A stretch of DNA of 64,000 bases from Streptomyces sp. S465 (lineage in GTDB: Bacteria > Actinomycetota > Actinomycetes > Streptomycetales > Streptomycetaceae): positions 930,001 to 994,000 of the forward strand of contig NZ_CP114036.1 in NCBI RefSeq assembly GCF_026898115.1, written 5' to 3'. Positions 55,465-64,000 of this stretch are shown here, one piece after another; position 1 is the stretch's first letter, and the number at the start of each line of letters is the position of its first letter. A program made the translations under genes and the position numbers. Under the pieces are notes generated by a model. That model was not told the DNA's origin, made no database searches, and was given only the letters and a program-made list of their open reading frames with translations.

Positions 55465-57168
55465 ATGCCCCTCCCCCCGACAACCACCCCACCAGGGGAT
55501 GAAACCCCCGTGCGCGGACGCGATGACGCCTGTCCGGGCGCGCTGCGGCTGCACCCGGCGGACGACGGCTCGCTCGCCCGGATCCGGGTGCCGGGGGGTC
55601 TGCTGACGGCCTGTCAGGCACGGGCGGTGGGGCGGCTGGCCGAGGAGTTGGGCGACGGCCGACTGGACATCACCTCACGGGGCAATCTCCAGGTGCGCGG
55701 TCTGGGAGCGGGGTGCGGCGCCGAACTGGCGGCCCGGCTGCGGGCGGCCGGCCTGCTCCCCTCGGACCGCCATGACCGGGTGCGCAACATCGTGGCGTCG
55801 CCGCTGTCCGGTCTGGACGGCAGGGGACACGCGGATGTGACGGCGTGGGTACGGGAGTTGGACACCGTGCTGTGCGACGACACACCCACGGAGCACGAAG
55901 AATTGTCGGGCTTGTCGGGCCGGTTCCTGTTCGCGCTGGACGACGGGCGGGGCGATGTGGCCGCGTTGGGCGCGGATGTGACATTGATCGCAACGCCGGA
56001 CGGCGGAGCCCTGTTGCGGGTCGAGGGTCCACTGCCGTGTCCGGGTGTGTCGTCGCCGTCGCCGTCGAGTGCGGCGACGACACACCCGGAGACGGCACCG
56101 CGGCGAACGCCGCGTACGGACGGCTCCGCCCTGCCCGACGGCGACGCGGGCGTGGCGGGCGTCGCCACGGACGGGCCGGTTGCGGGCGGCGATCTCTGGG
56201 TGCGGAGCGGGGACGCGCCGCGCGCGGCCGCGCTGGCCGCGGTGGAGTTCCTGGCCAAGGCCCGCGAGAGCGGCACCCGAGCGTGGCGGGTACGCGAACT
56301 CCCCGCGCGACACGCCGTGACGGCCGACGATTTGGCCGCGCGACTCGCCGACGCGGGCATCGAGGCCGTACCGGTGGAGCGCGGACCAGCCGGTGCCTCC
56401 GCCGCACCGCCCGCCCCCGGGCCGGTCCCCGGCCCGCACGGGCGCCACGCGCTGTCCGTCGTCCTCCCCCTGGGCCGGGTGAGCGCCGCGCAATGGCGGC
56501 TGCTCACCGCGCTCGCCTCCCGGGGCGGGGCGGATGAGCTGCGTATGACACCCTGGCGCGGCGTGGTGCTCCCCGGGTTCTCCCCGGCCGACGCGCGCGG
56601 TGCCGCGCTGGAACTGTCCGACGCGGGACTGGTGACCGCGCCGGACTCGCCGTGGCTCGGGGTCGGCGCGTGCACGGGACGCCCCGGCTGCGCCAAGTCC
56701 CTGGCGGATGTGCGGACCGACACGGCGCGCATGGTGTCGGGCACGGCGCGGACGGTCGCGGACGCGGCACACCCGGTCGACGCGGCGCACCCGGTCGACG
56801 CGGCACACCCGGTCGACGCGGCGCAGCGTGTCGCGGGCGCGTCGTCCGGCGGCGGCCGGCCCCGGGGCGACCTGGCCGGGGACGGCGGGACCGACGGCGG
56901 CCGGTGCGGGGACGGCCGGACCGGGGACGGCCGGACCGGGGGCGATCCGCTGTCGGCCGGGCCCGGTCCGCTGCCGGTGTACGTCTCCGGCTGTGAACGG
57001 CGCTGCGGTCACCCCGGGGGCCGCTATGTGGACGCGCTGGCCACCGGCGACACGGCCTACCGGGTCACCGTACGGGGCGCGGAAGACGACACGCCGGAGG
57101 CGGACAGCGTGGATGTGACAGCAGAGCAATTGGCCGGCGCCGTGGCGGCGGCCCGTGGAACGACATGA
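55465..57168 (+). CDS. cobG: Precorrin-3B synthase CobG, enlarged by low-complexity inserts
   Basis: 567 residues from ATG 55465 (ATG 55453 possible), against ~400 normally. Sulfite/nitrite-reductase fold: [17 protein letters not shown], and the Fe-S/sirohaem cysteines as CTGRPGC (Cys403, Cys409) and CERRC (Cys510, Cys514). The Cys pairs are ~100 residues apart, far more than usual, because of a repeat insert (HPVDAA units and [12 protein letters not shown]). A second insert (~190-235) contains a hairpin-forming sequence. All catalytic Cys remain, so it may still work. Overlaps cobH by 4 bp. Confidence 0.88.
   Translation: MPLPPTTTPPGDETPVRGRDDACPGALRLHPADDGSLARIRVPGGLLTACQARAVGRLAEELGDGRLDITSRGNLQVRGLGAGCGAELAARLRAAGLLPSDRHDRVRNIVASPLSGLDGRGHADVTAWVRELDTVLCDDTPTEHEELSGLSGRFLFALDDGRGDVAALGADVTLIATPDGGALLRVEGPLPCPGVSSPSPSSAATTHPETAPRRTPRTDGSALPDGDAGVAGVATDGPVAGGDLWVRSGDAPRAAALAAVEFLAKARESGTRAWRVRELPARHAVTADDLAARLADAGIEAVPVERGPAGASAAPPAPGPVPGPHGRHALSVVLPLGRVSAAQWRLLTALASRGGADELRMTPWRGVVLPGFSPADARGAALELSDAGLVTAPDSPWLGVGACTGRPGCAKSLADVRTDTARMVSGTARTVADAAHPVDAAHPVDAAHPVDAAQRVAGASSGGGRPRGDLAGDGGTDGGRCGDGRTGDGRTGGDPLSAGPGPLPVYVSGCERRCGHPGGRYVDALATGDTAYRVTVRGAEDDTPEADSVDVTAEQLAGAVAAARGTT
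56040..56090. repeat. Perfect 19-bp inverted repeat inside cobG
   Basis: TCCGGGTGTGTCGTCGCCG (56040-56058) pairs exactly with 56072-56090 across a 13-nt loop. In frame it encodes the Ser/Pro/Ala/Thr-rich insert [16 protein letters not shown]. Confidence 0.92.
56764..56825 (+). repeat. 18-bp in-frame tandem repeat in cobG
   Basis: Three exact-length units from 56764, 56782 and 56800 (GCGGCRCACCCGGTCGAC) plus a decayed fourth, encoding AHPVDA-type hexapeptides. Confidence 0.9.
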
Positions 57169-57806
57169 TCGAGGACACCGTGTTCGACTACGAGAAGGAC
57201 GGGGCGGCCATCTACCGCGCGTCCTTTGCCACCATCCGTGCCGAGGCCGACCTCGGCGGGCTCCCCGCCGACGTCAGCCAGGTGGCGGTGCGGATGATCC
57301 ACGCCTGCGGCATGGTCGACCTGGTCAAGGACCTCGCGTACACGACCGGGGTGGTCTCCCGCGCCCGCGCCGCGCTGCGGGCCGGCGCGCCCGTGCTCTG
57401 TGACGCGCGCATGGTCGCCAGCGGGGTCACCCGCAAGCGGCTGCCCGCCGACAACGAGGTGCTCTGCACACTCGCGGACCCCGCGGTACCGGAGTTGGCG
57501 CGGCGCATGGGCACCACGCGCAGCGCCGCCGCGCTGGAGCTGTGGCGGGACCGGCTGGACGGGGCGGTGGTGGCGGTCGGCAACGCCCCCACGGCGCTCT
57601 TCCGGCTGCTGGAGATGATCGAAGAAGGCGCGCCGCGGCCGGCGGCCGTGATCGGTGTGCCGGTGGGCTTCATCGGCGCCGCCGAGTCCAAGGAGGCGCT
57701 GGCCGGCCATCCGGCGGCGCTCGACCACCTGGTGGTGCACGGCCGGCGCGGCGGCAGCGCCATCGCCGCGGCCGCGATCAACGCGATAGCGAGCGAGGAA
57801 GAGTGA
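57165..57806 (+). CDS. cobH: Precorrin-8X methylmutase CobH
   Basis: 213 residues. [21 protein letters not shown] carries the catalytic His, followed by [29 protein letters not shown] and [16 protein letters not shown]. Moves the C-11 methyl to C-12, giving hydrogenobyrinic acid. ATGA overlap with cobG and GTGA overlap with cobIJ show tight coupling. Confidence 0.96.
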   Translation: MIEDTVFDYEKDGAAIYRASFATIRAEADLGGLPADVSQVAVRMIHACGMVDLVKDLAYTTGVVSRARAALRAGAPVLCDARMVASGVTRKRLPADNEVLCTLADPAVPELARRMGTTRSAAALELWRDRLDGAVVAVGNAPTALFRLLEMIEEGAPRPAAVIGVPVGFIGAAESKEALAGHPAALDHLVVHGRRGGSAIAAAAINAIASEEE

Positions 57807-59302
57807 GCGAGCAGCAGACCGGCCGGCTCTACGGCGTGGGGCTCGGCCCCGGCGACCCCTCCCTGATGACCGTACGCGCCGTGGAGGTCATCACCGAGGC
57901 CGATGTCATCGCGTACCACAGCGCCCGGCACGGCCGCAGCATCGCGCGCTCGATCGCCGAGCGGTACCTGCGGCCCGACCACATCGAGGAGCGGCTGGTC
58001 TACCCGGTCACCACGGAGTCCACCGACCACCCGGGCGGCTATCGCGGCGCGATGGAGGAGTTCTACGCCGACGCGGCCGCCCGGCTCGCCGCGCATCTGG
58101 ACGCGGGGCGCACGGTCGCGGTGCTCGCGGAGGGCGATCCGCTCTTCTACGGCTCGTACATGCACATGCACAAGCGGCTCGCCGACCGCTACCCCACCGA
58201 GGTCATCCCCGGTGTCACCTCGGTCAGCGCCGCGGCCGCCCGGCTGGGCACACCGCTGGTGGAGGGCGAGGAGGTGCTGACGGTCCTCCCCGGCACCCTG
58301 CCGGAGGAGGAGTTGACGGCCCGCCTGGCGACGGCGGACGCGGCGGCGGTGATGAAGCTCGGCCGGACCTTCCCCACGGTGCGGCGGGCGCTGGAGCGGT
58401 CGGGGCGGCTCGCGGACGCGCGCTATGTGGAGCGCGCCACGATGGACGCGGAGCGGACCGCCCCGCTGGCCGAGGTCGACCCGGAGTCGGTGCCGTACTT
58501 CTCGATGGCGGTGCTGCCCAGCCGGGTGGACGCGCCGCGCGGCGGGTCCGGCGCGGGTGAGGTCGTGGTCGTCGGCCTCGGCCCGGCCGGGCCGCTGTGG
58601 CTCACCCCCGAGGCACGGGCCGAACTGGCCGCCGCCGAGGACCTCGTCGGCTACACCACCTATCTGGACCGGGTACCGGTCCGCCCGGGTCAGCGGCGCC
58701 ACGCCTCCGACAACAAGGTCGAGGCCGTACGCGCCGAATTCGCCCTCGACCTCGCCCGGCGGGGCCGGCGGGTCGCCGTCGTCTCCTCCGGCGACCCGGG
58801 CGTGTTCGCCATGGCCACCGCCGTCCTGGAGGCCGCCTGCGAGGACCCCTACCGCGAGGTCCCGGTGCGGATCGTGCCCGGCATGACCGCGGCCCACGCC
58901 GCCGCCGCCCGGTCCGGCGCCCCGCTCGGCCACGACTACGCGGTGATCTCCCTCTCCGACCGGCTCAAGCCCTGGGAGGTCATCGCCGAGCGCCTGCGCG
59001 CCGCCGCGGCGGCCGACCTGGTGCTCGCCCTCTACAACCCCGGCTCACGCAGCCGCGTCTGGCAGGTGGGCAAGGCCCGCGAACTCCTGCTGGAGCACCG
59101 CGCCCCCGACACCCCCGTGGTCCTGGGCCGCGACATCGGCGGCCCCGGGGAACGCGTACGGATCGTCCGCCTGGCCGACCTCGACCCGGCCGAGGTCGAC
59201 ATGCGCACCATCCTCCTGGTGGGCTCCTCCCAGACCCGCACGGCCCGCCGCGGCGACGGCACGCAGGTCGTCTGGACCCCGCGCCGGTACCCGGAGGCGT
59301 AG
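57803..59302 (+). CDS. cobIJ: CobI-CobJ fusion (precorrin-2 C20- and precorrin-3B C17-methyltransferase)
   Basis: 499 residues from GTG 57803. CobI half ~1-245: [57 protein letters not shown]. CobJ half ~250-499: [72 protein letters not shown]. The SAM-binding GDPxF motif occurs in both halves. The fusion is common in actinobacteria. CobG between these steps acts on the CobI product. Confidence 0.96.
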   Translation: MSEQQTGRLYGVGLGPGDPSLMTVRAVEVITEADVIAYHSARHGRSIARSIAERYLRPDHIEERLVYPVTTESTDHPGGYRGAMEEFYADAAARLAAHLDAGRTVAVLAEGDPLFYGSYMHMHKRLADRYPTEVIPGVTSVSAAAARLGTPLVEGEEVLTVLPGTLPEEELTARLATADAAAVMKLGRTFPTVRRALERSGRLADARYVERATMDAERTAPLAEVDPESVPYFSMAVLPSRVDAPRGGSGAGEVVVVGLGPAGPLWLTPEARAELAAAEDLVGYTTYLDRVPVRPGQRRHASDNKVEAVRAEFALDLARRGRRVAVVSSGDPGVFAMATAVLEAACEDPYREVPVRIVPGMTAAHAAAARSGAPLGHDYAVISLSDRLKPWEVIAERLRAAAAADLVLALYNPGSRSRVWQVGKARELLLEHRAPDTPVVLGRDIGGPGERVRIVRLADLDPAEVDMRTILLVGSSQTRTARRGDGTQVVWTPRRYPEA

Positions 59303-59319
59303 CCGCCGGGTAACGCGGG

Positions 59320-60078
59320 TCAGCCCAGGGTCGTCCGCAGCCAGGTGGCGGCTTCGGCGGGGGTTTCGGCCACGGGGACGCCCTCGGGGGCGGGCGGGCG
59401 GCGGACGAGGACGACCGGGAGGGCGGCGGCGCGGGCCGCGGTGAGTTTGGGGGCGGTGGCGTGGCCGCCGCTGTCCTTGGTGACCAGGACGTCGATGCGG
59501 TGGCGGCGCAGCAGCTCCGTCTCGCCCCCGAGGGTGAACGGGCCGCGGTCGAGGATCACCTCCATGCGGGGCGGGGCCGGCGGCTCGGGGGCGTCGACCG
59601 AGCGGACCAGGAACCACTGCTCGGTCAGGTGGGCGAAGGTGGCCAGGCCCATCCGTCCCGTGGTGAGGAAGATCCGCTCCCCCAGGTCCGGCAGCAGCCG
59701 CGCGGCCTCGGCCAGCGAACCCGCGGAATGCCAGCGGTCGCCCGGACCGGGGACCCAGCCGGGGCGGCGCAGGGCGAGCAGGGGAACATGGACGTCGGCG
59801 GCCGCCTGGGCCGCATGGGAACTGATCGTGTCGGCGAAAGGATGGGTGGCGTCGATGAGCGCGTCCACCTGGTGCTCGCGCAGCCAGCGGGCCATGCCCT
59901 CGGCGCCCCCGAACCCGCCGATCCGCACCTGCCCCACGGGCAGTCGCGGTGCGGCGACCCGGCCCGCGAGGGAACTGGTCACGCGCAGGGCGGGGGCGTC
60001 GGCGAGTTCCTCGGCGAGGCGGCGCGCCTCGGTGGTGCCGCCGAGGATGAGCACATGGCGCGCCGGTGCGCTGTTCAT
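59320..60078 (-). CDS. cobK: Precorrin-6A reductase CobK
   Basis: 252 residues: HVLILGGTTEARRLAEEL, DALIDATHPFADTISSHAAQA, GERIFLTTGRMGLATF and VLVTKDSGGHATAPKLTAARA. Reduces the ring with NADPH. Convergent with cobIJ (17-bp gap) and divergent from cbiD. Confidence 0.96.
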   Translation of the reverse strand: MNSAPARHVLILGGTTEARRLAEELADAPALRVTSSLAGRVAAPRLPVGQVRIGGFGGAEGMARWLREHQVDALIDATHPFADTISSHAAQAAADVHVPLLALRRPGWVPGPGDRWHSAGSLAEAARLLPDLGERIFLTTGRMGLATFAHLTEQWFLVRSVDAPEPPAPPRMEVILDRGPFTLGGETELLRRHRIDVLVTKDSGGHATAPKLTAARAAALPVVLVRRPPAPEGVPVAETPAEAATWLRTTLG

Positions 60079-60131
60079 CGGGTGCCTTTCGTCGTCCGTG
60101 CGCCCGTCATCGTATGCGCGGCGGCCGGCCC

Positions 60132-61280
60132 ATGGCTGAGGCGGAGGCCAGGACCGAGACGGCAGGGGGGCGGAGCGCGCAACTGGAGCGGACGGGGCTG
60201 CGGCACGGCTGGACCACCGGGGCGTGCGCGACGGCCGCGACGACGGCCGCGTACACCGCCCTGCTCACGGCGGAGTTCCCCGATCCGGTGACCATCGCAC
60301 TGCCCAAGGGGCAGCGCCCCGCGTTCGCGCTCGCGGCCGAGGAACTGACGGCGGACCGGGCCATGGCCGCGATCGTCAAGGACGCCGGGGACGATCCGGA
60401 CGTGACCCACGGAGCGCTGGTCAGGGCCACGGTACGGGCCCTGCCACCCGGCCGCGGCGTGGTCTTCCGGGCCGGTTTGGGCGTCGGCACGGTGACCCGG
60501 CCCGGACTGCCGCTCCCGGTGGGCGAACCGGCCATCAACCCCGTGCCGCGCCAGATGATGCGCGACCACATCGCCTCGGTCGCGGCCCGGCACGGCGCAA
60601 CCGGCGACGTCGAGATCGAGATCTCGGTGGACCACGGCGAGGAGATCGCCCGCTCCACCTGGAACCCGCGACTGGGCATCCTGGGCGGACTGTCCATCCT
60701 CGGCACGACGGGCGTCGTCGTGCCCTACTCCTGCTCGGCGTGGATCGACAGCATCCGGCGCGGAGTGGACGTCGCACGCGCGGCGGGCCGCCGCCATGTG
60801 GCGGGCTGTACGGGCTCGACGTCCGAGAAGGTGGCGGTGGCCGTGCACGGACTGCCGCAGGACGCGCTGCTGGACATGGGCGACTTCGCGGGGGCGGTGC
60901 TGAAGTATCTGCGCCGCCACCCGGTGGACCGGCTGACCGTCGCCGGCGGCTTCGCCAAGCTCTCCAAGCTGGCCGCCGGACATCTGGACCTCCACTCCTC
61001 GCGGTCCCAGGTGGACAAGGGGTTCCTCGCCGAACTGGCCCGCCGTGGCGGGGCGGACGAGGCTCTCGCGGAGGCGGTGGCCACGGCCAACACAGGGCTG
61101 GAGACGGTCCAGCTGTGCTCCGCCCACGGCGTGCCCCTCGGCGACCTGGTCGCGACGGCGGCCCGCGACACGGCACTCGGGGTGCTGCGCGGCGCACCGG
61201 TGGCGGTGGACGTGATCTGCATCGACCGCGCGGGCACGATCGTGGGCCGTGCGGAGCCGCGGGGTCCGCGAGACCGCTGA
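60132..61280 (+). CDS. cbiD: CbiD, cobalt-precorrin-5B C1-methyltransferase type
   Basis: 382 residues (ATG 60132; ATG 60114 possible). LRHGWTTGACATAATTAAY, NPVPRQMMRDHI, STWNPRLGILGGLSILGTTGVVVPYS and GGFAKLSKLAAGHLDLHSSRSQVD are family signatures. It is the anaerobic-type enzyme for C1 methylation, in a cluster otherwise of the aerobic type. No cobF is present in the window, so it probably replaces CobF. Confidence 0.95.
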   Translation: MAEAEARTETAGGRSAQLERTGLRHGWTTGACATAATTAAYTALLTAEFPDPVTIALPKGQRPAFALAAEELTADRAMAAIVKDAGDDPDVTHGALVRATVRALPPGRGVVFRAGLGVGTVTRPGLPLPVGEPAINPVPRQMMRDHIASVAARHGATGDVEIEISVDHGEEIARSTWNPRLGILGGLSILGTTGVVVPYSCSAWIDSIRRGVDVARAAGRRHVAGCTGSTSEKVAVAVHGLPQDALLDMGDFAGAVLKYLRRHPVDRLTVAGGFAKLSKLAAGHLDLHSSRSQVDKGFLAELARRGGADEALAEAVATANTGLETVQLCSAHGVPLGDLVATAARDTALGVLRGAPVAVDVICIDRAGTIVGRAEPRGPRDR

Positions 61281-61883
61281 GCGCTGTTCGCGGCGCCTGG
61301 CGCGGCGTCGGCTCGGCGCCTGGCACGGCGCGGCGCGGCGCGGCACCGGCACGGCGCGGCACCTGGCGCGGCACGGCGCGGCGTGTCGTGTCGTGCCGTG
61401 CCGATGCCGGCGCCGCCGCTTGGGGCGCCATCCGCCGGCGCGGCGGCACACAGGCGGCACACCGAACCAGCGCCTCCCACGCAGCCGGTGCCGCCCCCTT
61501 GGGCGCCACCCGCTGGTGCAGCGACACGCCGACGCAGCGGGCCGCCGACTAGCGGCACACCGACCAGCAACCCGTCGCCGCGAGACAGCCGGGGCGGCGG
61601 CACACCGGTGTGGCGGCACGTGGGCACCACGTGATTCGGCTGCCGCCCCTCACCCGTGAGGCGCGGGTGCGGACGGCTCGCCCGCCACGCCCCGCCACAC
61701 TGCGCCGGTGCGCCGGTGCGCCGACCACGCTGCGGGCCCCGCGCGCCATACGTCGCACGGCACCGTGCGACGCCGCTGCCGGTGCACTGCGCGGGCGCAC
61801 CCCGCACGCCGTCGGGCCCCACACCTCGGCGCCGTCGGCGGCGGGCGGCGGCAGGCGGGGGCCCAGCCGCGCCGGAGGCGGGC
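61281..61883. other. Gene-free low-complexity gap between convergent cbiD and cobM
   Basis: About 600 bp. 61295-61400 consists of irregular GGCAC/GGCGC repeats, followed by scattered GGCGGCACAC units up to ~61620. No gene, RNA or terminator I can support; open frames are low-complexity. Confidence 0.55.
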
Positions 61884-62654
61884 TCAGACGACGGGCGGGT
61901 GGCAGGGCTCGTGCGGGCGCTCGCGCTCCGGGGAGTAGAGGTGGCTGTCGCGGAACTGCTCCGCGCCGAGGGTGCGGCCCACCATGATGACGGCCGTCCG
62001 CACCACGCCCGCCGCCTTCACCTGCGCCGCGATGTCGTCCAGCGTGCCGCGCAGCACCAGTTCGTCGGGGCGGCTGGCCATGGCGACCACGGCCGCCGGG
62101 CAGTCGGCGCCGTAGTGCGGGAGGAGTTCGTCGACGACGCGATCCACATAGCGGGCGGCGAGATGCAGCACGAGCAGGGCGCGGCTGCGGCCGAGGGTGG
62201 CCAGGTCCTCGCCCTCGGGCATGGGCGTGGCCTGCTGGGCGACGCGGGTGAGGACGACGGTCTGGCCGACGGTCGGCACGGTCAGCTCACGCTTCAGCGC
62301 CGCGGCCGCGGCAGCGAAGGCCGGGACGCCCGGAACCACCTCGTACGGAATGCCGGCGGCGTCGAGGCGGCGCATCTGCTCGGCCACGGCGCTGAACACC
62401 GACGGATCGCCGGAGTGCAGCCGGGCCACGTCATGGCCCGCCCGGTGCGCGGCCACCAGCTCGGCGGTGATCCGGTCGAGGTCGAGCCGGGCGGTGTCGA
62501 CGAGGCGGGCGTCCGGCGGACATTCGGCGAGCAGTTCACGCGGCACCAGGCTGCCCGCGTACAGGCACACCTGGCAGCGGGCCAGGGTCCGGGCGCCGCG
62601 CACCGTGATCAGATCGGCGGCACCGGGGCCCGCGCCGATGAAGTACACCGTCAT
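61884..62654 (-). CDS. cobM: Precorrin-4 C11-methyltransferase CobM
   Basis: 256 residues: [54 protein letters not shown] and [16 protein letters not shown]. Its ATG overlaps the cobL stop by 4 bp, so it is probably translated by ribosomes finishing cobL. Confidence 0.96.
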   Translation of the reverse strand: MTVYFIGAGPGAADLITVRGARTLARCQVCLYAGSLVPRELLAECPPDARLVDTARLDLDRITAELVAAHRAGHDVARLHSGDPSVFSAVAEQMRRLDAAGIPYEVVPGVPAFAAAAAALKRELTVPTVGQTVVLTRVAQQATPMPEGEDLATLGRSRALLVLHLAARYVDRVVDELLPHYGADCPAAVVAMASRPDELVLRGTLDDIAAQVKAAGVVRTAVIMVGRTLGAEQFRDSHLYSPERERPHEPCHPPVV

Positions 62655-64000
62655 CGCGTCTCTCCTTGAGCGGCTTCAGCAGGTGGTACGAGGAGCCGCC
62701 GATCGGCGAGTCCGCCGACACCGCCCTCGGCTCCGGCCGAACTCCCCACTGCCGAGGGCCCGGAGGGCTCGCGGGGATCAGCCGGAACGGCAGGGGCGGC
62801 AGGCCCGGCGGGAGCCACAGACCCGGCGGGAGCCACAGACCCAACGGGAGCAGCGAGTCCGGCAGACCCAGCAGGGACAGCGAGCCCGGCAAGAGCAGCG
62901 GCGGCCGCAGACCCAGCAGACCCGGCAGGAGCGGCGAACCCAGCAGATCCAACAAGCCCGGCGGGAGCCACAGACCCAACGGGAGCGGCCAGCCCAACAG
63001 ACCCAACAGACCCAGCAGGGACAGCGAGTCCGGCAAGAGCGGCGGCGGCCACAGGCCCAACGGACCCGGCAGGCCCAACGGACCCGGCAGGCCCAGCAGG
63101 AGCGGCGAACCCAGCAGACCCAACAAGCCCGGCGGGAGCCACAGACCCAACAGACCCAGCAGACCCGGCAGGCCCAGCAGGAACCGCAGGCCCAGCAGGA
63201 GCGACAGACCCAGCAGACCCAGCAGGCCCAGCAGGAGCCGCAGGCCCAGCAGGAGCGACAGACCCAGCAGACCCAGCAGACCCGGCAGGCCCAGCAGGAG
63301 CCGCAGGCCCAGCAGGAGCCGCAGGCCCAACGGACCCGGCAGGCCCAACGGGCCTGGCAGGCCCAGCAGGGGTGTCCGGGGTGGTGTGCGGCTTTGTGGC
63401 GGACCATTGGGTGACCGGCATCGCCTGGCGCCAGCCGGTGAAGGTGCCGACCGGGGTGGCGTGGGATACGGCGAGGCGGATCAGGTCGCCGCCGTGGCGG
63501 CGGTACCAGTCGGCGAGCAGCGCCTCGGACTCCAGGGTCACCGTGTTGGCGACGATCCTGCCGCCCGGCGGCAGCGCGGTCCAGCACGCCTCCAGCACTC
63601 CGGGGGCGGTCAGGCCGCCGCCGATGAACACCGCGTCGGGGGTGGGCAGTCCGGCCAGGGCGTCCGGGGCGGCACCGGTGACCACGGTCACCCCGGGCGC
63701 CCCGAGGGCCGCCGCGTTGCGGCCGATGCGCTCGGCGCGCACCGGATCGCGTTCCACCGAGACCGCCCGGCAGGTGCGGTGGGTGCGCGTCCACTCCACG
63801 GCGATGGAGCCCGAGCCGCCGCCGACGTCCCACAGCAGTTCCCCGGGGGCGGGGGCGAGCGCGGCGAGCGTCGCGGCCCGCACATGGCGCTTGGTCAGCT
63901 GGCCGTCGTGGTCGTACGCCGCGTCGGGCAGTCCCGGCGCGAGCGACAGGCGCGGGGCGCCGGCCGCCGGGGCGCAGTCGACGGCGATGACGTTGAGGGG
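62651..64000 (-). CDS. cobL: CobL C-terminal (C5,15-methyltransferase/decarboxylase) with a collagen-like tail, partial
   Basis: Runs off the right edge; ~449 codons are in the window. Recognisable CobL (CbiT half): [66 protein letters not shown], and the normal family end [10 protein letters not shown] (at ~63392). Instead of stopping, the frame continues for 246 residues of [12 protein letters not shown] units (for example [20 protein letters not shown]) and ends EAAQGETR. The stop still overlaps the cobM start by 4 bp. The catalytic domain looks intact. Confidence 0.93.
   Translation of the reverse strand, partial: PLNVIAVDCAPAAGAPRLSLAPGLPDAAYDHDGQLTKRHVRAATLAALAPAPGELLWDVGGGSGSIAVEWTRTHRTCRAVSVERDPVRAERIGRNAAALGAPGVTVVTGAAPDALAGLPTPDAVFIGGGLTAPGVLEACWTALPPGGRIVANTVTLESEALLADWYRRHGGDLIRLAVSHATPVGTFTGWRQAMPVTQWSATKPHTTPDTPAGPARPVGPAGSVGPAAPAGPAAPAGPAGSAGSAGSVAPAGPAAPAGPAGSAGSVAPAGPAVPAGPAGSAGSVGSVAPAGLVGSAGFAAPAGPAGSVGPAGSVGPVAAAALAGLAVPAGSVGSVGLAAPVGSVAPAGLVGSAGFAAPAGSAGSAAAAALAGLAVPAGSAGLAAPVGSVAPAGSVAPAGPAAPAVPADPREPSGPSAVGSSAGAEGGVGGLADRRLLVPPAEAAQGETR
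62795..63375. repeat. Large 9-bp-based minisatellite in the cobL 3' end
   Basis: Built from 9-bp units CCCAGCAGG/CCCAGCAGA and variants (CCCAACAGA, CCCGGCAGG, GAGCGGCGA). Higher-order copies are visible: a ~54-bp block at 63190-63243 recurs at ~63235-63290, and a longer block with GGACAGCGAG...CGGCAAGAGC recurs near 62875 and 63020. Every unit is a multiple of 3, keeping the frame. Confidence 0.93.

Noticed and set aside
62197..63414. Gln-rich plus-strand frame (QTQQTQQ type)
   Set aside because: It is the reverse reading of the cobL minisatellite and of cobM; the minus strand has the CobL and CobM motifs.

Overview
The window reads as chromosomal DNA of a Streptomyces or close relative. It is very GC-rich with G or C at most third codon positions, starts are often GTG, neighbouring genes commonly overlap by 4 bp, and the gene families are typical of the genus (PAS-LuxR regulator, Cse-like envelope-stress module, SpoIIE phosphatase, PaaX, dodecin, cobalamin genes). 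I saw no tRNA, rRNA, CRISPR array or intact transposase. Coordinates come from reading frames, and family names from motifs I recognise; no database was searched.

Layout. 1-1623: N-terminus of a modular type I polyketide synthase running off the left edge, with a KSQ loading ketosynthase. 2319-8500: a giant CtpI-type P-type ATPase, a divergent Lys/Ala-rich repeat protein and a PimM-type PAS-LuxR regulator. 8634-13545: a CseA/CseB/CseC-like lipoprotein, response regulator and kinase, followed by a class A penicillin-binding protein whose transpeptidase motifs are destroyed. 13532-17215: a cytochrome oxidase subunit I paralogue with a small partner, divergent from an ECF sigma factor and its membrane partner; both transcription units start behind near-identical 35-bp upstream sequences. 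17252-25300: DNA glycosylase, SpoIIE phosphatase, a cysteine-type leader peptide before a glutathionyl-hydroquinone reductase-like gene, Mut7-C, YihY, deaminase, and a MauE/Tat/Cys-rich trio. 25441-31932: lipid or aromatic catabolism (thiolase with TetR, LacI, PaaX, AidB-like dehydrogenase). 32068-50913: surface protein, DUF4239, P450, phosphoesterase, UspA, a MITE, dodecin, PI-PLC, an NDH-2/transketolase/epimerase operon, FAD monooxygenase, second glycosylase, catalase-like protein, LacI with a lipase-maturation-factor-like gene, and a CDF transporter. 51552-64000: corrin biosynthesis cluster (cobN behind a cobalamin riboswitch; cobG-cobH-cobIJ; cobK; cbiD; cobM; cobL, cut by the right edge).

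The strongest unusual signals are (1) CobL with a tail of about 246 residues made of Gly-Ala-Pro-type repeats, still in frame and overlapping cobM; (2) the paired promoter-like inverted repeat joining an ECF sigma factor to a cytochrome oxidase subunit; (3) the penicillin-binding protein that appears to keep only its glycosyltransferase; (4) the MauE/Tat/16-cysteine operon; and (5) a recurring pattern of short tandem repeats at the 3' ends of genes.
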